Source of the DNA: Puccinia triticina
Lineage: Eukaryota > Basidiomycota > Pucciniomycetes > Pucciniales > Pucciniaceae
Direction: 5' to 3'
DNA: 64,000 nucleotides
NCBI RefSeq assembly: GCF_026914185.1
Contig: NC_070571.1
Span: 2,914,001 to 2,978,000 of the forward strand
Made by a program: the position numbers and the translations under genes. Below are positions 33,632 through 43,912 of the stretch, one piece after another (position 1 is the stretch's first letter; every line of letters begins with the position of its first letter). The notes beneath the pieces were generated by a model. It saw only the letters and a list, made by a program, of their open reading frames with translations, did not search any database and was not told where the DNA came from.

Positions 33632-34592
33632 TGTGGAACTACTCAAAGGGGAGAATAGAGCTTGGAAGGGAAATGGATAGCAACAATAGTACTAATGTAA
33701 GCTATGCAAGGGTGCTGATGAGGCTGCCTTCCTGACTAATGCTGAGGGGATGAGAGTAACACTAAGAAAAAGAAGAAAAGGTGTGGCTGATTTCTGCTTG
33801 ATCTTAGGAGCTAGTACTATGAGCTTAACTACTGACTACTGAGGGTAAGAGAGTTGGAGCAATGGTTGAAGGGGGGGGGGGGAAGCAATGGGCAATGGTT
33901 CAATGGCAATGGGTTGATGAGAATGGGCACTTATAATTTCTGTATCTAAAATTATCTATCAATTCTGCATGAGGTACAAGTGAGCGGGGGAAGACAGTCT
34001 TATAGTAAGGAGGGATGAGCACAGACAGTGGAGGCATTCTGGCTATGGGAATAAAGGAATGTACAAATGGGGAAGAGTGATGTGAAATAGTAACAGTATG
34101 TAATGATGAGCAATGCTGAAAGGGGAATGCTGGTTATGGGAATAAAAGAATGTACTAATGGGGAAGAGTGATGAGAACATAGTAACTACTTGTAATGATG
34201 AGCACTACTGAAAGAAGTAAGCACAGATCTAATGATGTAATGTGTACAATAGGTATAGTACATAATGAGAAATGTATGTAAAGGGTTTAGGATGTGAAAG
34301 TAATTATGTAAAAGTAATGTACTGTAATGATTCAAGTAAGTTACTAGTGAGTATTGTAACTAATGAAGACTGTAGGTTGTCTGTAAGTCTTATATCCTCT
34401 ATAACTACTGAACCATTGAAGATAAGGGTATACTATGTATGAGTGACTATATGTGAAATTTAATGTAGAATCTGAATATGCAATAATAATGAGGTATTTG
34501 TGAAGGGTTATGGGGAAATGTTCAATGTAATGATGAATATATGTAAAAGAAAGCAATAAAATACTACTTATGGTTTGGAATGGAGCACCACA
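33632..34592 (-). repeat. Gypsy-B 5' LTR
   Basis: Matches 25550-26514 almost completely. The differences noted are poly-G length near 33870, one C for G near 33985, one substitution near 34192 and a 4-bp deletion near 34347. Confidence 0.93.
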
Positions 34593-35098
34593 GCGGTGCT
34601 ACTGATCAAATTGCCGTTACACGGATTTGCTACTATTTTGTCGTCGTAGTTTTCTTTGTCTGCACTAGTCTGCACCGTCAAGAATTTTGTACGGTCAACT
34701 GCGGTAATTGTAGATAAGAAGCAGGAGAATCTTTTGAGCGTACTCCTTTTTTGCTATGTCTTCTTGATCCTAAGATATAGAGGGTTCTGGGGAGGACAAG
34801 TCCGACAAAGGGATAAATAGTGGCGCGGAGGAGTCGCAATTCTGCACTTTCACAAGTACACAAGACGTAATTTTTTTTTTCCAAGGGTTCAGTTAGGAAA
34901 TTTATCAATATAAAAGCAATTTTGGGTAATTTTGGAAGAATTTTAGCGTTAGTAGGATATGTAGAAAAAATTTTAAAGTTATTTTTTTCAAATTTTAAGA
35001 GTTTTTTGTTTGATTTAGTCAGGATGATCAGTCCTTTGGCTTTATAGCAGTCTAGAATTATGAAAAGGTGAGTAATTTTCCCAATGAGGCCCCCAATT
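34593..35098 (-). other. Gypsy-A2 5' gag exon and leader, with the empty MULE target site
   Basis: Continues the A2 5' exon interrupted by Gypsy-B, followed by the leader shared with A1 and A3. The MULE target sequence is present once, uninterrupted, at 34952-34960 (ATATCCTAC on the reverse strand). The primer site lies at about 35081-35096. Confidence 0.75.
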
Positions 35099-35690
35099 AT
35101 GAGCCTGAGTCTCTATAGTGACTACAGGACACAAGAAAGAAGGGGGGAAATAGTTGGATTTCTTTGGATAAAGAAAATACAACTATGAGAGAGATAGAGA
35201 AAGAGAAAAGAGAAAAAGGACAGGATCAGGATAAGGAGATATACTAGGTTGTTCTAGTGGGAATGCACTTCCACTGGCAATGCTACTCTTCAGAAGAGTG
35301 CTGCTAAGCTGTGCTAGAAAGTGCTACAGCCTCCTCTCACTAAAGAAATGTGGAGGGTCTCTGGATTAGATAAGTTTAATCCAGCCACAATTTTTTAGCT
35401 TCCTTCTGGATAGTCAAGGTTCTTAAAGGGAAACCTGAGGGACAGCCCTGTAACCTAGATTTGAGGCAAAGGCCAGCAGATAAGAAGGGACAGCCCTGTG
35501 ATCAAGAATGAGGCAAAGGCCAACAGATATGGAGGGACAGCCCTGTGATCAAAAGAAGGCAAAGGCCAGCAGAAAAGAGCAGATCAAGCAAGACACAGAG
35601 TTGTACCTCTGAGATAAACAAGGTTCATTGAAAGAGGTTACTTACTGTCAATATCCTAGGCGCCTGTGATGGTAGGTATACTGGGACGTT
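35099..35690 (-). repeat. Gypsy-A2 5' LTR, truncated
   Basis: About 592 bp of the 983-bp LTR. It ends abruptly after GGTAGGTATACTGGGA at about 35690, followed by unrelated sequence. The missing part is the outer (5') third, as in Gypsy-A1. Confidence 0.85.
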
Positions 35691-35918
35691 GCGGGCAGCC
35701 AGCGCGCCCAGAAGGATATGTAGTCACATACAGCAACAGACTGGGCCAGCTGGTTGAGGGGTCTTGGCTGGACCCCGGTCAAACACCGGGGGTTGGTCAA
35801 GCAGCTCTGGACCCCGTCGACCGGCTGCAGATGGATCTTCACACTCCGACTCACCACAAATTCAACTCAAACCAACTCCACCCTGTCACCACCAGCGGTT
35901 TCAACAACTGATCTCACC

Positions 35919-36926
35919 ATGCAACATATCTCTTCTTCCAACCCAACTCCGTCTATAGCCAAAGAACTCGCCGCAAAACTCAATGAGCTTTCAAAGCTGG
36001 TTGTGGTCCCTCCTGATCAATGGCCATCTAAGATACCACAAATGCACCAGCTGGTTGCCTGGATTCAGCACCTCATCAATACTACCAATACTCACAATGC
36101 ACCACTTCAAGAATTGAATCTGCTGACCACAGAAATCAAAGAGCTCCAAATGTCAATTGACTAGTTTCCTCAGCCTAACATCAGAGAGAATGTATCACAA
36201 ATTCTTCAGCACCTCACAACTTTGAGTGGCCAGCTCTTTGTTGGTCCTGCAAGAAATGATGAAACTGCTTTCTTGCATGCAAATTACAACCTGTTAGACC
36301 TCATTGCACTGTTGAAGGAGATACAACCCTTTCTGCTTGACATCCTGAAGTATGCAAATGAACCCCAGAAGAAATTGATCACCACTTTTACAAAGCTAGC
36401 AAAGGATATCACCTCAATGAAGCAACAGCTCAACATCCTGGTCAAAAAAGTCAAAGAAGCAGGTGGAAGAGCAGCAAAAGCAAAGGAAAGAGCAGCCAAA
36501 GCGGAGGAAATGGTAGCAAAGGCCGAGAAGATGAATGTGGTGTACAACTTTGTTCATTCAGTTGAGCGCATCCTCTGCAGTCAGCTCAAACTTGACAACC
36601 AAGACTTCTTGATGACCATCACTCAAGCACTCAGGTCCGGTGCAGCTGACTGGAACACTGTTCAAGCTGCCCTGAAGCTTGAAGACAAAAGCAGTGAGCG
36701 TCTACTCAAAACATTCCACAAAATCAATGACAAACGGCTTGAATATGGACACGCTTTGAAATCAACAGCCAAGAGCCTGGTTCTCTCAACCAACCTAATT
36801 CCTATCGCTGAGGAATACTTCACTCTCCGCCCCGGAGAAGTCGACATCCTCCGAAAGCTCCTTGCTTGGATTTTGCCAGACCTCCCGACCTCAGCAACAC
36901 TGGCCAACCTGAAGGAAGCAACCTAG
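35919..36926 (+). pseudogene. unknown helical/coiled-coil protein with one in-frame TAG
   Basis: ATG at 35919 (MQHISSSNPTPSIAKELAAK) opens a frame of 335 sense codons, interrupted once by TAG at 36162-36164. The remainder (to TAG at 36924) is fully open and reads smoothly across the stop. The middle has an Ala/Lys coiled coil (GGRAAKAKERAAKAEEMVAKAEK, positions about 36460-36530; key feature is a heptad-like AAKAE repeat). The C-terminal third is helical with LRPGEVDILRKLLAW. No zinc, catalytic or membrane motif is seen. A GC-rich segment with a small hairpin (GACCCCGGTC...) precedes it. It may be a recently disabled host gene, or a gag-like protein of an unrecognised element. The family was not recognised. 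Confidence 0.5.
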
Positions 36927-38769
36927 CCCCCAAAAGACCTACTCCATGGATTCCGACTGCCCTTTCCCAGCCCGTTCTTGAGCACCATCCCTCCTCCTTG
37001 GCTGGACATCCCAATCCAGGCAAGTAGAACGGAGCAGTTCACCTCACCAACCTCCTCAGAACCCGCCGGCTGCCAACTCAACACCCGCTGACCCTCTTCG
37101 CATCAAGATTGATCAAGGAAGAAACTCCTCAACTCATTATCTCTGTACCCGCCACTCATGTTGATAGAGGACGACTCGTTTTGAAACATGGATCTTCTTA
37201 CTTTTCTCCCTTGCTTTCTCCACTGATGCCCTTAAGTTGTTGTCTTGACCAGTACATATTCCTCCTCCAAAAAAAGATGATAAAAATAAAAATAAACCCA
37301 GCCACACGTCTTCCTTCCCTTTTAGTTCTTTTTCTCTTGTTCCTCCTCCAATCCCCTTTCTATGTTGCATTTTCATCACTGATCATTACTGACGATGAAA
37401 GTAGGTTAAATGCATAACTTGTGTATCTCAAAGAAACTGTTACTGCAGGATGCACCCCGCAGCAGAAGACTTGCGTCAAGTTTGCCTGGGTGCAGATAAT
37501 TGCCACTTGGAAAATCAACAATCATTCTTCCATCAATTGGTTGCACTGCATAAGACCACGCTGCAGTCGGGCAGTGTGACTCAAGGCTAGCAGTCCTCGG
37601 ACTAGATGGTCGGACAGTCTTGCCCAAGTAGACATCGGACAAGCCTGCCCGACCAGTTCCCACTTGTCGGATTGCGGTGTTCGTGTCCGATAAGCTCACT
37701 TGACGCTTACATGGCCGACAAGTCTGAATTGTTGAATCATCGGACATGCACGTGCGACTAGTCTGACTTGTCGGATATTTCAGGTCCAACCAGTCAGCAG
37801 TGAGTGCACTTGTGGTTTTTAGGGAGCTTTCAAAAGTCTGCCTTTTTATGGTTGCGACTTGCCTCCTAGCGTGCGCCATCCGACAAACGCGCCTCTGGTA
37901 CTCTCAAGGAGTCAAGATTGCGATGTTCGCCGGTGCGGCCTTGGTCGGGGTGCATAAGGGTACACGGCGGGGCGCATTGGAATTGCCGCACAGCGCTCCT
38001 CTGCCTTTTCCCCCCATCTCCCCAGCCGCTGCTCGAACCATCAACTCCGTGGCCACAAAGGACCCGGCCAATCCACTAAGCGCACATGGCTTGTGCCCGT
38101 GCAAGCGCGGGATGCGCGGCCTGTTGCTCTCTTGCGCTGCAAGAGTAGATCGGCTTACACGCCGCTCACCCGCGTGTGCTACTGAGTCTGACACGGCTAG
38201 GCTGTATGGGCTCAACCCTTCCTCGGAAGGGGAGCCCGTGTCTCACTGTGTACCTAGCCGCGTGTGGGTCGAAGGGAATAATGGCCTCTCACTGCCTCTG
38301 GGGCTAGGTTCATCCTAGCCTGCAGTGTCGAGCCTTATTCCTGAGCAGAAACAGCAACTGACAGTCCCGGGAGTGGGGGATGAGGCGCTAAGCCCTCTAC
38401 TCCGGATCCGTAGGAGCCTGAGCCTAAGTGGCGAAAACCCCCTACTCCAAGGGGACGGTGTAGTTGCAACGCTTGGACTGCGGGCCATCCCTCCGACACT
38501 AGGTTCTTCTGGTGTGGCGCATGACCCTCCGTATCTGGAGTTCTTGGTCAGTTAAAACTGGGTCTCAGGAACTTTGGTCCCGCCATGCGGCAGTGTGTTT
38601 TTAAAACAAAAAGAAAAATTGGGGCACGTCTTGTGTGCGTGAGGCGTTTTGGATTGCAATGGGTGCTTGTTCGCCGTTTGCGGGTACGCTAAAAAACTGT
38701 ATTTTCTGGGTGCCGATGTTAGCTATGAGGGGGACAAATGAAGACAAAGTTGGGTGCGCGCGACAGCTA
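36927..38769. other. unassigned region with clustered TCGGACA/TGTCGGA motifs
   Basis: No gene is supported. At 37605-37885 the motif TCGGACA or its complement TGTCCGA/TTGTCGGA occurs about eight times in both orientations. The region 37900-38560 is GC-rich with open frames on both strands that look compositional. Nothing recognisable lies between 38560 and 38769. Confidence 0.4.
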
Positions 38770-38779
38770 GCCTAAAAAG

Positions 38780-38938
38780 AAGGGAAAGCAGATTGGGCCG
38801 CTAAGGTGCGCGCTCTGTCAGCCACTTTTCTAGCTCTTCTGGCAGCAAAAAGGATAAGAAATCCGATGGGCTGTGATTGGTAATATCTCCTCTCTACAGC
38901 GCGTCTGCCCTGTTCTCCGCCGAGGTGACCCTCTTCGC
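38780..38938 (-). pseudogene. DIRS-B RNase H end (distal piece, split by Copia)
   Basis: Reading on the reverse strand directly across the Copia insertion restores LDIVAKRVTSAENRADAL, matching LQIDIVARRVTLAENKADAL of the complete DIRS-A copy. DIRS-A then has SRGD. Here a TAG replaces the Ser codon, after which about 30 further residues (RGDITNHSPSDFLSFLLP) remain open. Confidence 0.75.
38934..38938 (+). repeat. target site duplication of Copia, left copy (TTCGC)
   Basis: Pairs with TTTGC at 44453-44457 with one difference. The DIRS-A reading frame supports this as the duplicated site. Confidence 0.7.
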
Positions 38939-39478
38939 TGTAGTTTGATGAGATCTTTAATAATTGCAAACACTTTAAAACCAGTAGTAGTAAAACTTAA
39001 CAACAAAACAAGAGTTAATAAATGAAGAAAAACAATTTTAATGTAGTGAGTTATTGAATATTTTACCTAATAATTTTTTGTTTTTGTGATTAATCAGAAT
39101 AATGAGAAGGCGACGATATTGAGAGACAAACACTAAAAAAAGAAAAAACATTGAGTTGACAATCTGAGTGATAAGAGAAATAGCGTTTGACCAAGTACCT
39201 CTCCTCCCCCTGAGCAAGTATCCTCTGACGGTTATGTGATTCCCTCACAGACTTGGCCGGTGTACACTATTGAGTGAGAAATGCCAATGAGTGATAGTTT
39301 TTGATATCTAGACAGCGTCGACGTTACCTTGATCACTGCCGGTGTTGAGTCTTGCTTGGAGAGTTTGATCTTGATGGTTCCGAGTTGGTTCGCTGAGAAA
39401 GCTGACTCGGGAATATTCTGGAAGTTGATTTGAACTCGCGGCTGAGCATGTGACATGTGATGGATATTTCACCCAACA
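38939..39478 (-). repeat. Copia 3' LTR
   Basis: TGTAGTTTGATGAG to CACCCAACA on the plus strand, 540 bp. The polypurine tract TTTAGGGGGAG abuts it on the inside. Confidence 0.95.
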
Positions 39479-39484
39479 CTCCCC

Positions 39485-42400
39485 CTAAATATCATTTGCA
39501 TGTATCATGTGAAGTTGCTGAATTGCCACCTCAATCTTTTTGGGTCCTAGTGCTTTAGTTAGTATGTCAGCAGACATGTCGGTGGTAGTTACTTGCTTTA
39601 CTTGAAGTCGCTTCTTCTTTACTTGATCACGAACATACTGAAATCGAACGTCAATGTGTTTTGAGTTGGCGTTAAGTTGAACTTCTTGACTTATACAGTT
39701 TGCACCGGAGTTATCATTGAAAATTATCGGAGCTGCAATTTGAATATTCATTTCTAAGAGCAAATTGGACAGCCACCGTATTTGTTTGGCACAAAAATTT
39801 ATGGATATGTATTCCGCTTCTGTAGTTGATTGAGCGACAACCGGTTGTTTCTTTGTGAGCCAACAAACTGGATTGCCGAGAAATTCAATGAAATATCCCG
39901 AAATTGACTTGCGCGACGGAATGATATTAGCGTAGTCAGCATCTGCCCATCCTACCAGATGACTCTTGTGTTCCAATGACGGTTTGGTTTTCCGAATAGG
40001 TAAGCCAAGGGATTGAGTACCTCGAAGATAGTGAAGTAAGTGCTTCACCAAAAACCAATGAGTTCGAGTTGGTTTAGAGGTATACCGAGCTAGTTGATTT
40101 ACAGTGAACTGAATATTGGGCCGAGTGTGCAGAGCAATATGATTGAGACTCCCAACCACACGTTGCATAGTTGTGACATTGAAAGGTGTATCTTCTTTGT
40201 CAAGTAATTCATGAATGTTTGTCGGAGCCGGTGTTTTGACAGCCTTTGCGTTCTTCATGCCAAAGTCTTCAATGATTTGGGCAATCATATTTGCATGATG
40301 TAAAATTAATTCACCGTTATCTAGCCACTTGAGGGTGTATCCGAGATGCTGAGTTGGCCGGTTTGTGATCTTCAGTTTGTAAGTCTTTTGAAGATTTGTC
40401 AGGAAAGATTGAACAATTGATTCGGATTCCCCCACAAGCAAGCCGTCATCTACATGCATATGTAGAAACAAGTTCTTTGTTTTGTTTGTAAAGACAGCAT
40501 CATCAGCATTTAAGGGAAACATGCCAATGGATTGAAGGGTTTTTACCAGGTGAGCCTTCCAACAACACGGCGCCTGCTTTGTTCCATATAAGGACTTCTG
40601 CAGTTTCCAAACCCAGTTTTCCTTTCCTGGTTCCTCAAACCCTTTTACCTGACGAACGTACACGGGAGCATCAATCTCGCCGTACAGAAACGCCGTCTCA
40701 ACATCAAATTGACATACATTCCATTGTTTGTTGATGGCCAGCGAAAGGAGGATCTTCAACGACTCGTTTTGACCAACCAATGCATACGTGTCCCAGTAGT
40801 GCTTTTGATATTCTTGGTGATTTCCGAAAGTCACCCACCGCGCCTTATGTTTGTACACTTCGTTGTACTCGTTCCGCTTGCGCGACAGCAACCACATTCC
40901 ACCGATAATTTTTTCATCCGCCGGCGGAGGAGTCAGTATTCCCGTGTTGTGAAAGGAGAGGGAACCAAACTCCTTGCACATCGCCTCCTCCCATACCGGT
41001 CGTTCCTTCTCATCAGCCAACGCTTTGTCAACTGAGACTTGATCCACTAGTGTGATAAAGTGAACCCAATCGTCTGCTTCTTGTTCATCGTCTGCATCCG
41101 GTTCAACATTGGCAGCTTTATTCCGAGAACCTGAAGGAATGATGTTATCAGCAGAGATTTTGCTGCTGATATCCTTGGGAGCTTTATCATTTGGATTCCG
41201 AACTACATATTCCCAGTTGAGTTTGCAAGTCCGAGCAGGCACGGTAATTAAATCCTTGAGAGTCGGATTTTTCGATACCGGAAGAGTGGATTGAGTAGGA
41301 GGAGGATTACTTGACTTGGGATTGTTTGAATTTGATGCCTTGGCAGGAAACGAGCCTGGAAATTGAGGTGTGTTGTTTACCAAGGAGTTTGGACCAAGAG
41401 CAGCACTTGTTGATTGAGCAGCGGGTGTTGTCGGTACCATACGTTGAGGAAGAGCGGCATATTTCCGTTGAGTTTGTGGTTCGTTCACCGCATTCCGAGA
41501 TTCATCTTCCTCACTCGAATGAGAAGTGGATGTGGAAGGTAACTTTGGCAGCGTAACCCACTCGGATGTATTATACGAGTCCGATGTTGCACTTGGTAAT
41601 TCACTGAGATTCTTCTTGGATGAATACAGGTCAGCAACATTCGCCGGTGCAACTTGCGTGTAGTCCCGACTGAGGATAATACAACCCAATGCTCGATCGA
41701 GGAATTGCATAGCATCTGAGAAAGGTTCAAAGCCTAAACACGTCATTCGGACTCCGGCCGGCTGAATTTTCGAATCCGCCTTTCGATGAACGAATGTGAG
41801 AGCTCCAAACAGGATCAGATCCGTGAGTCTTTGCTGAGGTTCAACTGCTGAATTCGAGTCCATAAGAATTTCAGAGGGAGTTGACCAGTTCAATGTCTTG
41901 TGGGGAGCATTATTTATTAAGACGGTGGAATACAGTGCTGCCTTGTGCCAGTAACATAGAGGAACATTCGACTGCGCAAGAAGACAGCGCATTTTGACAA
42001 GTAGTGTCTGATTGAAGTGTTCAGCTACGCCATTAGTCTGAGGAGAGTAAGGTGCACCGCGCTCCAGGGTCATTCCGAGTGACTGAACCTGATTAAGAAA
42101 AAACTTCGAACTAAACTCCGATCCGTGATCGCTGTGCAAGTAAGCTGGATACAGATTCAGCTTGTTATGAATCTCTTCAAAGTAGCTCATGAGTTTTCCT
42201 TTGACTTCAGTCTTTGACTTGACAATGAAAATCCGAACATATCGACTGAAATCGTCGACGACACCGAGTATGTATTTGTGACCGTATTTTGCAGGTGTAT
42301 TGATTTCCATTGTGTCAAAATGAAGCTTCTGAAAGGGCATGGAGGCAGACGGAATATGATTAACGTGTGGGGTTCGCTTTAATTTTACCGCTCGACATAC

Positions 42401-43843
42401 ATCACAGAGTTTTTGAGCATTCAGAATGTCGGGAGTGGGTTTGACGCCGATTTTCTTGAGTATGATCTTCAGATACTGATCGGAGGGGTGTCCTAAGAGC
42501 ACATGCCAATCTTGACGGAAAACTGATGAAGTCGAGTGAGGTTGGATCGCATTAATTGACATGTCCTCACTTTGACCGATATACAGTCGACCACGTCGCT
42601 TGAACGACTTTACTATTGAGTTTCCTCGCTTCAACAAAAACAAACCCTCTTTGTGAACTACTCGAAGACCATGATCTTCAGCTTGAGCACAAGACAGAAC
42701 ATTTACACTTGCGCCAGGGACAAATAGAACAGGGGATAAATGCATATCTCCAAGTTTGAGTGTCCCAGAGTGAGTAGCGAATAAAGGCGAGGAAAAAGTG
42801 GCAATCTTCTTGTGCGGGATAGGTTTGATGTCAGACAACATGCTTAAGTTGCATACTGCCGATCCAGTCGCACCTGTATCGAAGATGAGTTCCGTGTCTT
42901 TGATTGCACCCGATGTCATGATTGTCTCTGGATCAATGTCGACATGAAACCACAAGTCGCCTGCATCATATCCGGCTGACTGGGAGCTTGAGACATGTTC
43001 ATATTGATCATCCATCATACGAACAGAAGGATTTGATGACATTTGAGTTGAACTAAGGGTTCGCTCAATATTGGCTAATCGCTGTTCCAAGGAGGAGCCT
43101 TGTTTTGTGTGTGTATGAAAAGTTGGCGCCACTCCGCGAAATCCTCCCCGTCCACGTGAAGCGCCTCTTCCCCCGAGAGTTGATCCAGAACTTGAAGCGC
43201 GTCCCTTTCCTTTAGCTCCTGCCGTCATGACACTGTCCTTGTCCCCTCCACATTGAATATGCTCAATACCAATTCGATCCGTGACTGTCTGTAAATCGAA
43301 TGGTTTGACGTCGTATTGCGTTTGAACTAAAGCCAAAAGTTTTTTGTCTTGATTAATGCTACGAAGAAAAAACGCAGCTGAGAGTCCAGATGAGATTTCC
43401 ATAAGGTCTTTGTTTGAGGACGTGAGCACAAGGAGTTCGGTGTTTAGATTCTTGAAGGTAGCAATGTGGTCTTGTAAGGAAGTAGAAGGGCTGTATTCAA
43501 GTGAGAGAAGTTCAAAGAGTTTCTCGCAGATAACTACAATGGAGTCTTTTCCGCATGCTCGAGCTAGAGAATTCCATGCATCCAAGAAGTTATTGTGTGT
43601 GCGTATTTCTGGGTGAAGTTTGTCGCACACTGTACTCAGTAGGAGTGAGATTGCTGCTGAATTCTTCTTCTTGTACTTCTTTGAATGTGGTTTCTGGTAG
43701 AAGCTTGCTTCGAACAGCTCGTCATCGCCTCGTCCGAGTAGATATTGTTCCAAATGATAGCACCAAGCCGCATAGTTCTTTTGGTTGAGTTTTTTTATGC
43801 GGATTTTGCTTGGAGTAATTGACTCATTGGAATCGGACGACAT
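39485..43843 (-). CDS. Copia Gag-Pol polyprotein (1452 aa)
   Basis: ATG at 43843 and TAG at 39485. Residues 15-190 form the Copia-type Gag (IKKLNQKNYAAWCYHLE...). Residues 211-237 are Arg/Gly-rich, and no CCHC knuckle is present. Protease D322-T-G-A. Integrase zinc H447, H452, C480, C483. Integrase catalytic D510, D572, E608 with the standard 35-residue spacing between the last two. RT has D1047 (CQFDVETAFLYG) and V-D1132-D1133-G. RNase H ends with the WADADYA and QSTTEAEY blocks. No stop or frameshift. The stop codon overlaps the polypurine tract, leaving only 6 nt before the LTR. All enzymes for a full retrotransposition cycle seem to be present. Confidence 0.96.
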   Translation of the reverse strand: MSSDSNESITPSKIRIKKLNQKNYAAWCYHLEQYLLGRGDDELFEASFYQKPHSKKYKKKNSAAISLLLSTVCDKLHPEIRTHNNFLDAWNSLARACGKDSIVVICEKLFELLSLEYSPSTSLQDHIATFKNLNTELLVLTSSNKDLMEISSGLSAAFFLRSINQDKKLLALVQTQYDVKPFDLQTVTDRIGIEHIQCGGDKDSVMTAGAKGKGRASSSGSTLGGRGASRGRGGFRGVAPTFHTHTKQGSSLEQRLANIERTLSSTQMSSNPSVRMMDDQYEHVSSSQSAGYDAGDLWFHVDIDPETIMTSGAIKDTELIFDTGATGSAVCNLSMLSDIKPIPHKKIATFSSPLFATHSGTLKLGDMHLSPVLFVPGASVNVLSCAQAEDHGLRVVHKEGLFLLKRGNSIVKSFKRRGRLYIGQSEDMSINAIQPHSTSSVFRQDWHVLLGHPSDQYLKIILKKIGVKPTPDILNAQKLCDVCRAVKLKRTPHVNHIPSASMPFQKLHFDTMEINTPAKYGHKYILGVVDDFSRYVRIFIVKSKTEVKGKLMSYFEEIHNKLNLYPAYLHSDHGSEFSSKFFLNQVQSLGMTLERGAPYSPQTNGVAEHFNQTLLVKMRCLLAQSNVPLCYWHKAALYSTVLINNAPHKTLNWSTPSEILMDSNSAVEPQQRLTDLILFGALTFVHRKADSKIQPAGVRMTCLGFEPFSDAMQFLDRALGCIILSRDYTQVAPANVADLYSSKKNLSELPSATSDSYNTSEWVTLPKLPSTSTSHSSEEDESRNAVNEPQTQRKYAALPQRMVPTTPAAQSTSAALGPNSLVNNTPQFPGSFPAKASNSNNPKSSNPPPTQSTLPVSKNPTLKDLITVPARTCKLNWEYVVRNPNDKAPKDISSKISADNIIPSGSRNKAANVEPDADDEQEADDWVHFITLVDQVSVDKALADEKERPVWEEAMCKEFGSLSFHNTGILTPPPADEKIIGGMWLLSRKRNEYNEVYKHKARWVTFGNHQEYQKHYWDTYALVGQNESLKILLSLAINKQWNVCQFDVETAFLYGEIDAPVYVRQVKGFEEPGKENWVWKLQKSLYGTKQAPCCWKAHLVKTLQSIGMFPLNADDAVFTNKTKNLFLHMHVDDGLLVGESESIVQSFLTNLQKTYKLKITNRPTQHLGYTLKWLDNGELILHHANMIAQIIEDFGMKNAKAVKTPAPTNIHELLDKEDTPFNVTTMQRVVGSLNHIALHTRPNIQFTVNQLARYTSKPTRTHWFLVKHLLHYLRGTQSLGLPIRKTKPSLEHKSHLVGWADADYANIIPSRKSISGYFIEFLGNPVCWLTKKQPVVAQSTTEAEYISINFCAKQIRWLSNLLLEMNIQIAAPIIFNDNSGANCISQEVQLNANSKHIDVRFQYVRDQVKKKRLQVKQVTTTDMSADILTKALGPKKIEVAIQQLHMIHANDI

Positions 43844-43898
43844 TGTTCTCGTTTAGTCTGTACCTGTTTTCTATCTCTGGCGGTTATGCAAATTATTA

Positions 43899-43912
43899 GA
43901 CTCTTGCTACCA
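43899..43912 (-). promoter_or_regulatory. candidate Copia primer-binding site
   Basis: Reverse strand reads TGGTAGCAAGAGTC directly after the 5' LTR. TGGTAGC fits the 3' end of initiator-methionine tRNA as used by many Copia elements; the rest diverges. Confidence 0.55.

Larger units (their letters stand above)
25550..34592 (-). mobile_element. Gypsy-B: young Ty3/gypsy LTR retrotransposon lacking an integrase core (9043 bp)
   Basis: LTRs 25550-26514 and 33632-34592 (965 and 961 bp) differ only by a few bases, a 4-bp indel and a poly-G length change. They are flanked by GCGG duplications. Gag-protease (30935-33406) and Pol (28563-30986) are linked by a -1 frameshift site. Pol breaks off just after the integrase zinc domain, and a 2.1-kb non-coding segment fills the rest. 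It is inserted in the 5' gag exon of Gypsy-A2. Confidence 0.92.
18909..35690 (-). mobile_element. Gypsy-A2: Ty3/gypsy element with integrase deletion and nested Gypsy-B
   Basis: Minus-strand element of the same family as A1: 3' LTR 18909-19891, coding parts 19929-25549, an inserted Gypsy-B (25550-34592), then its own 5' gag and leader (34593-35098) and a truncated 5' LTR (35099-35690). It abuts A1 tail to tail. A chromodomain is kept at the C-terminus of Pol but the integrase is gone. It has several frameshifts and stops and is less decayed than A1. Confidence 0.85.

Noticed and set aside
37900..38560. Open frames of 70-170 codons in both directions
   Set aside because: Same compositional effect. 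No recognisable domain or start context.
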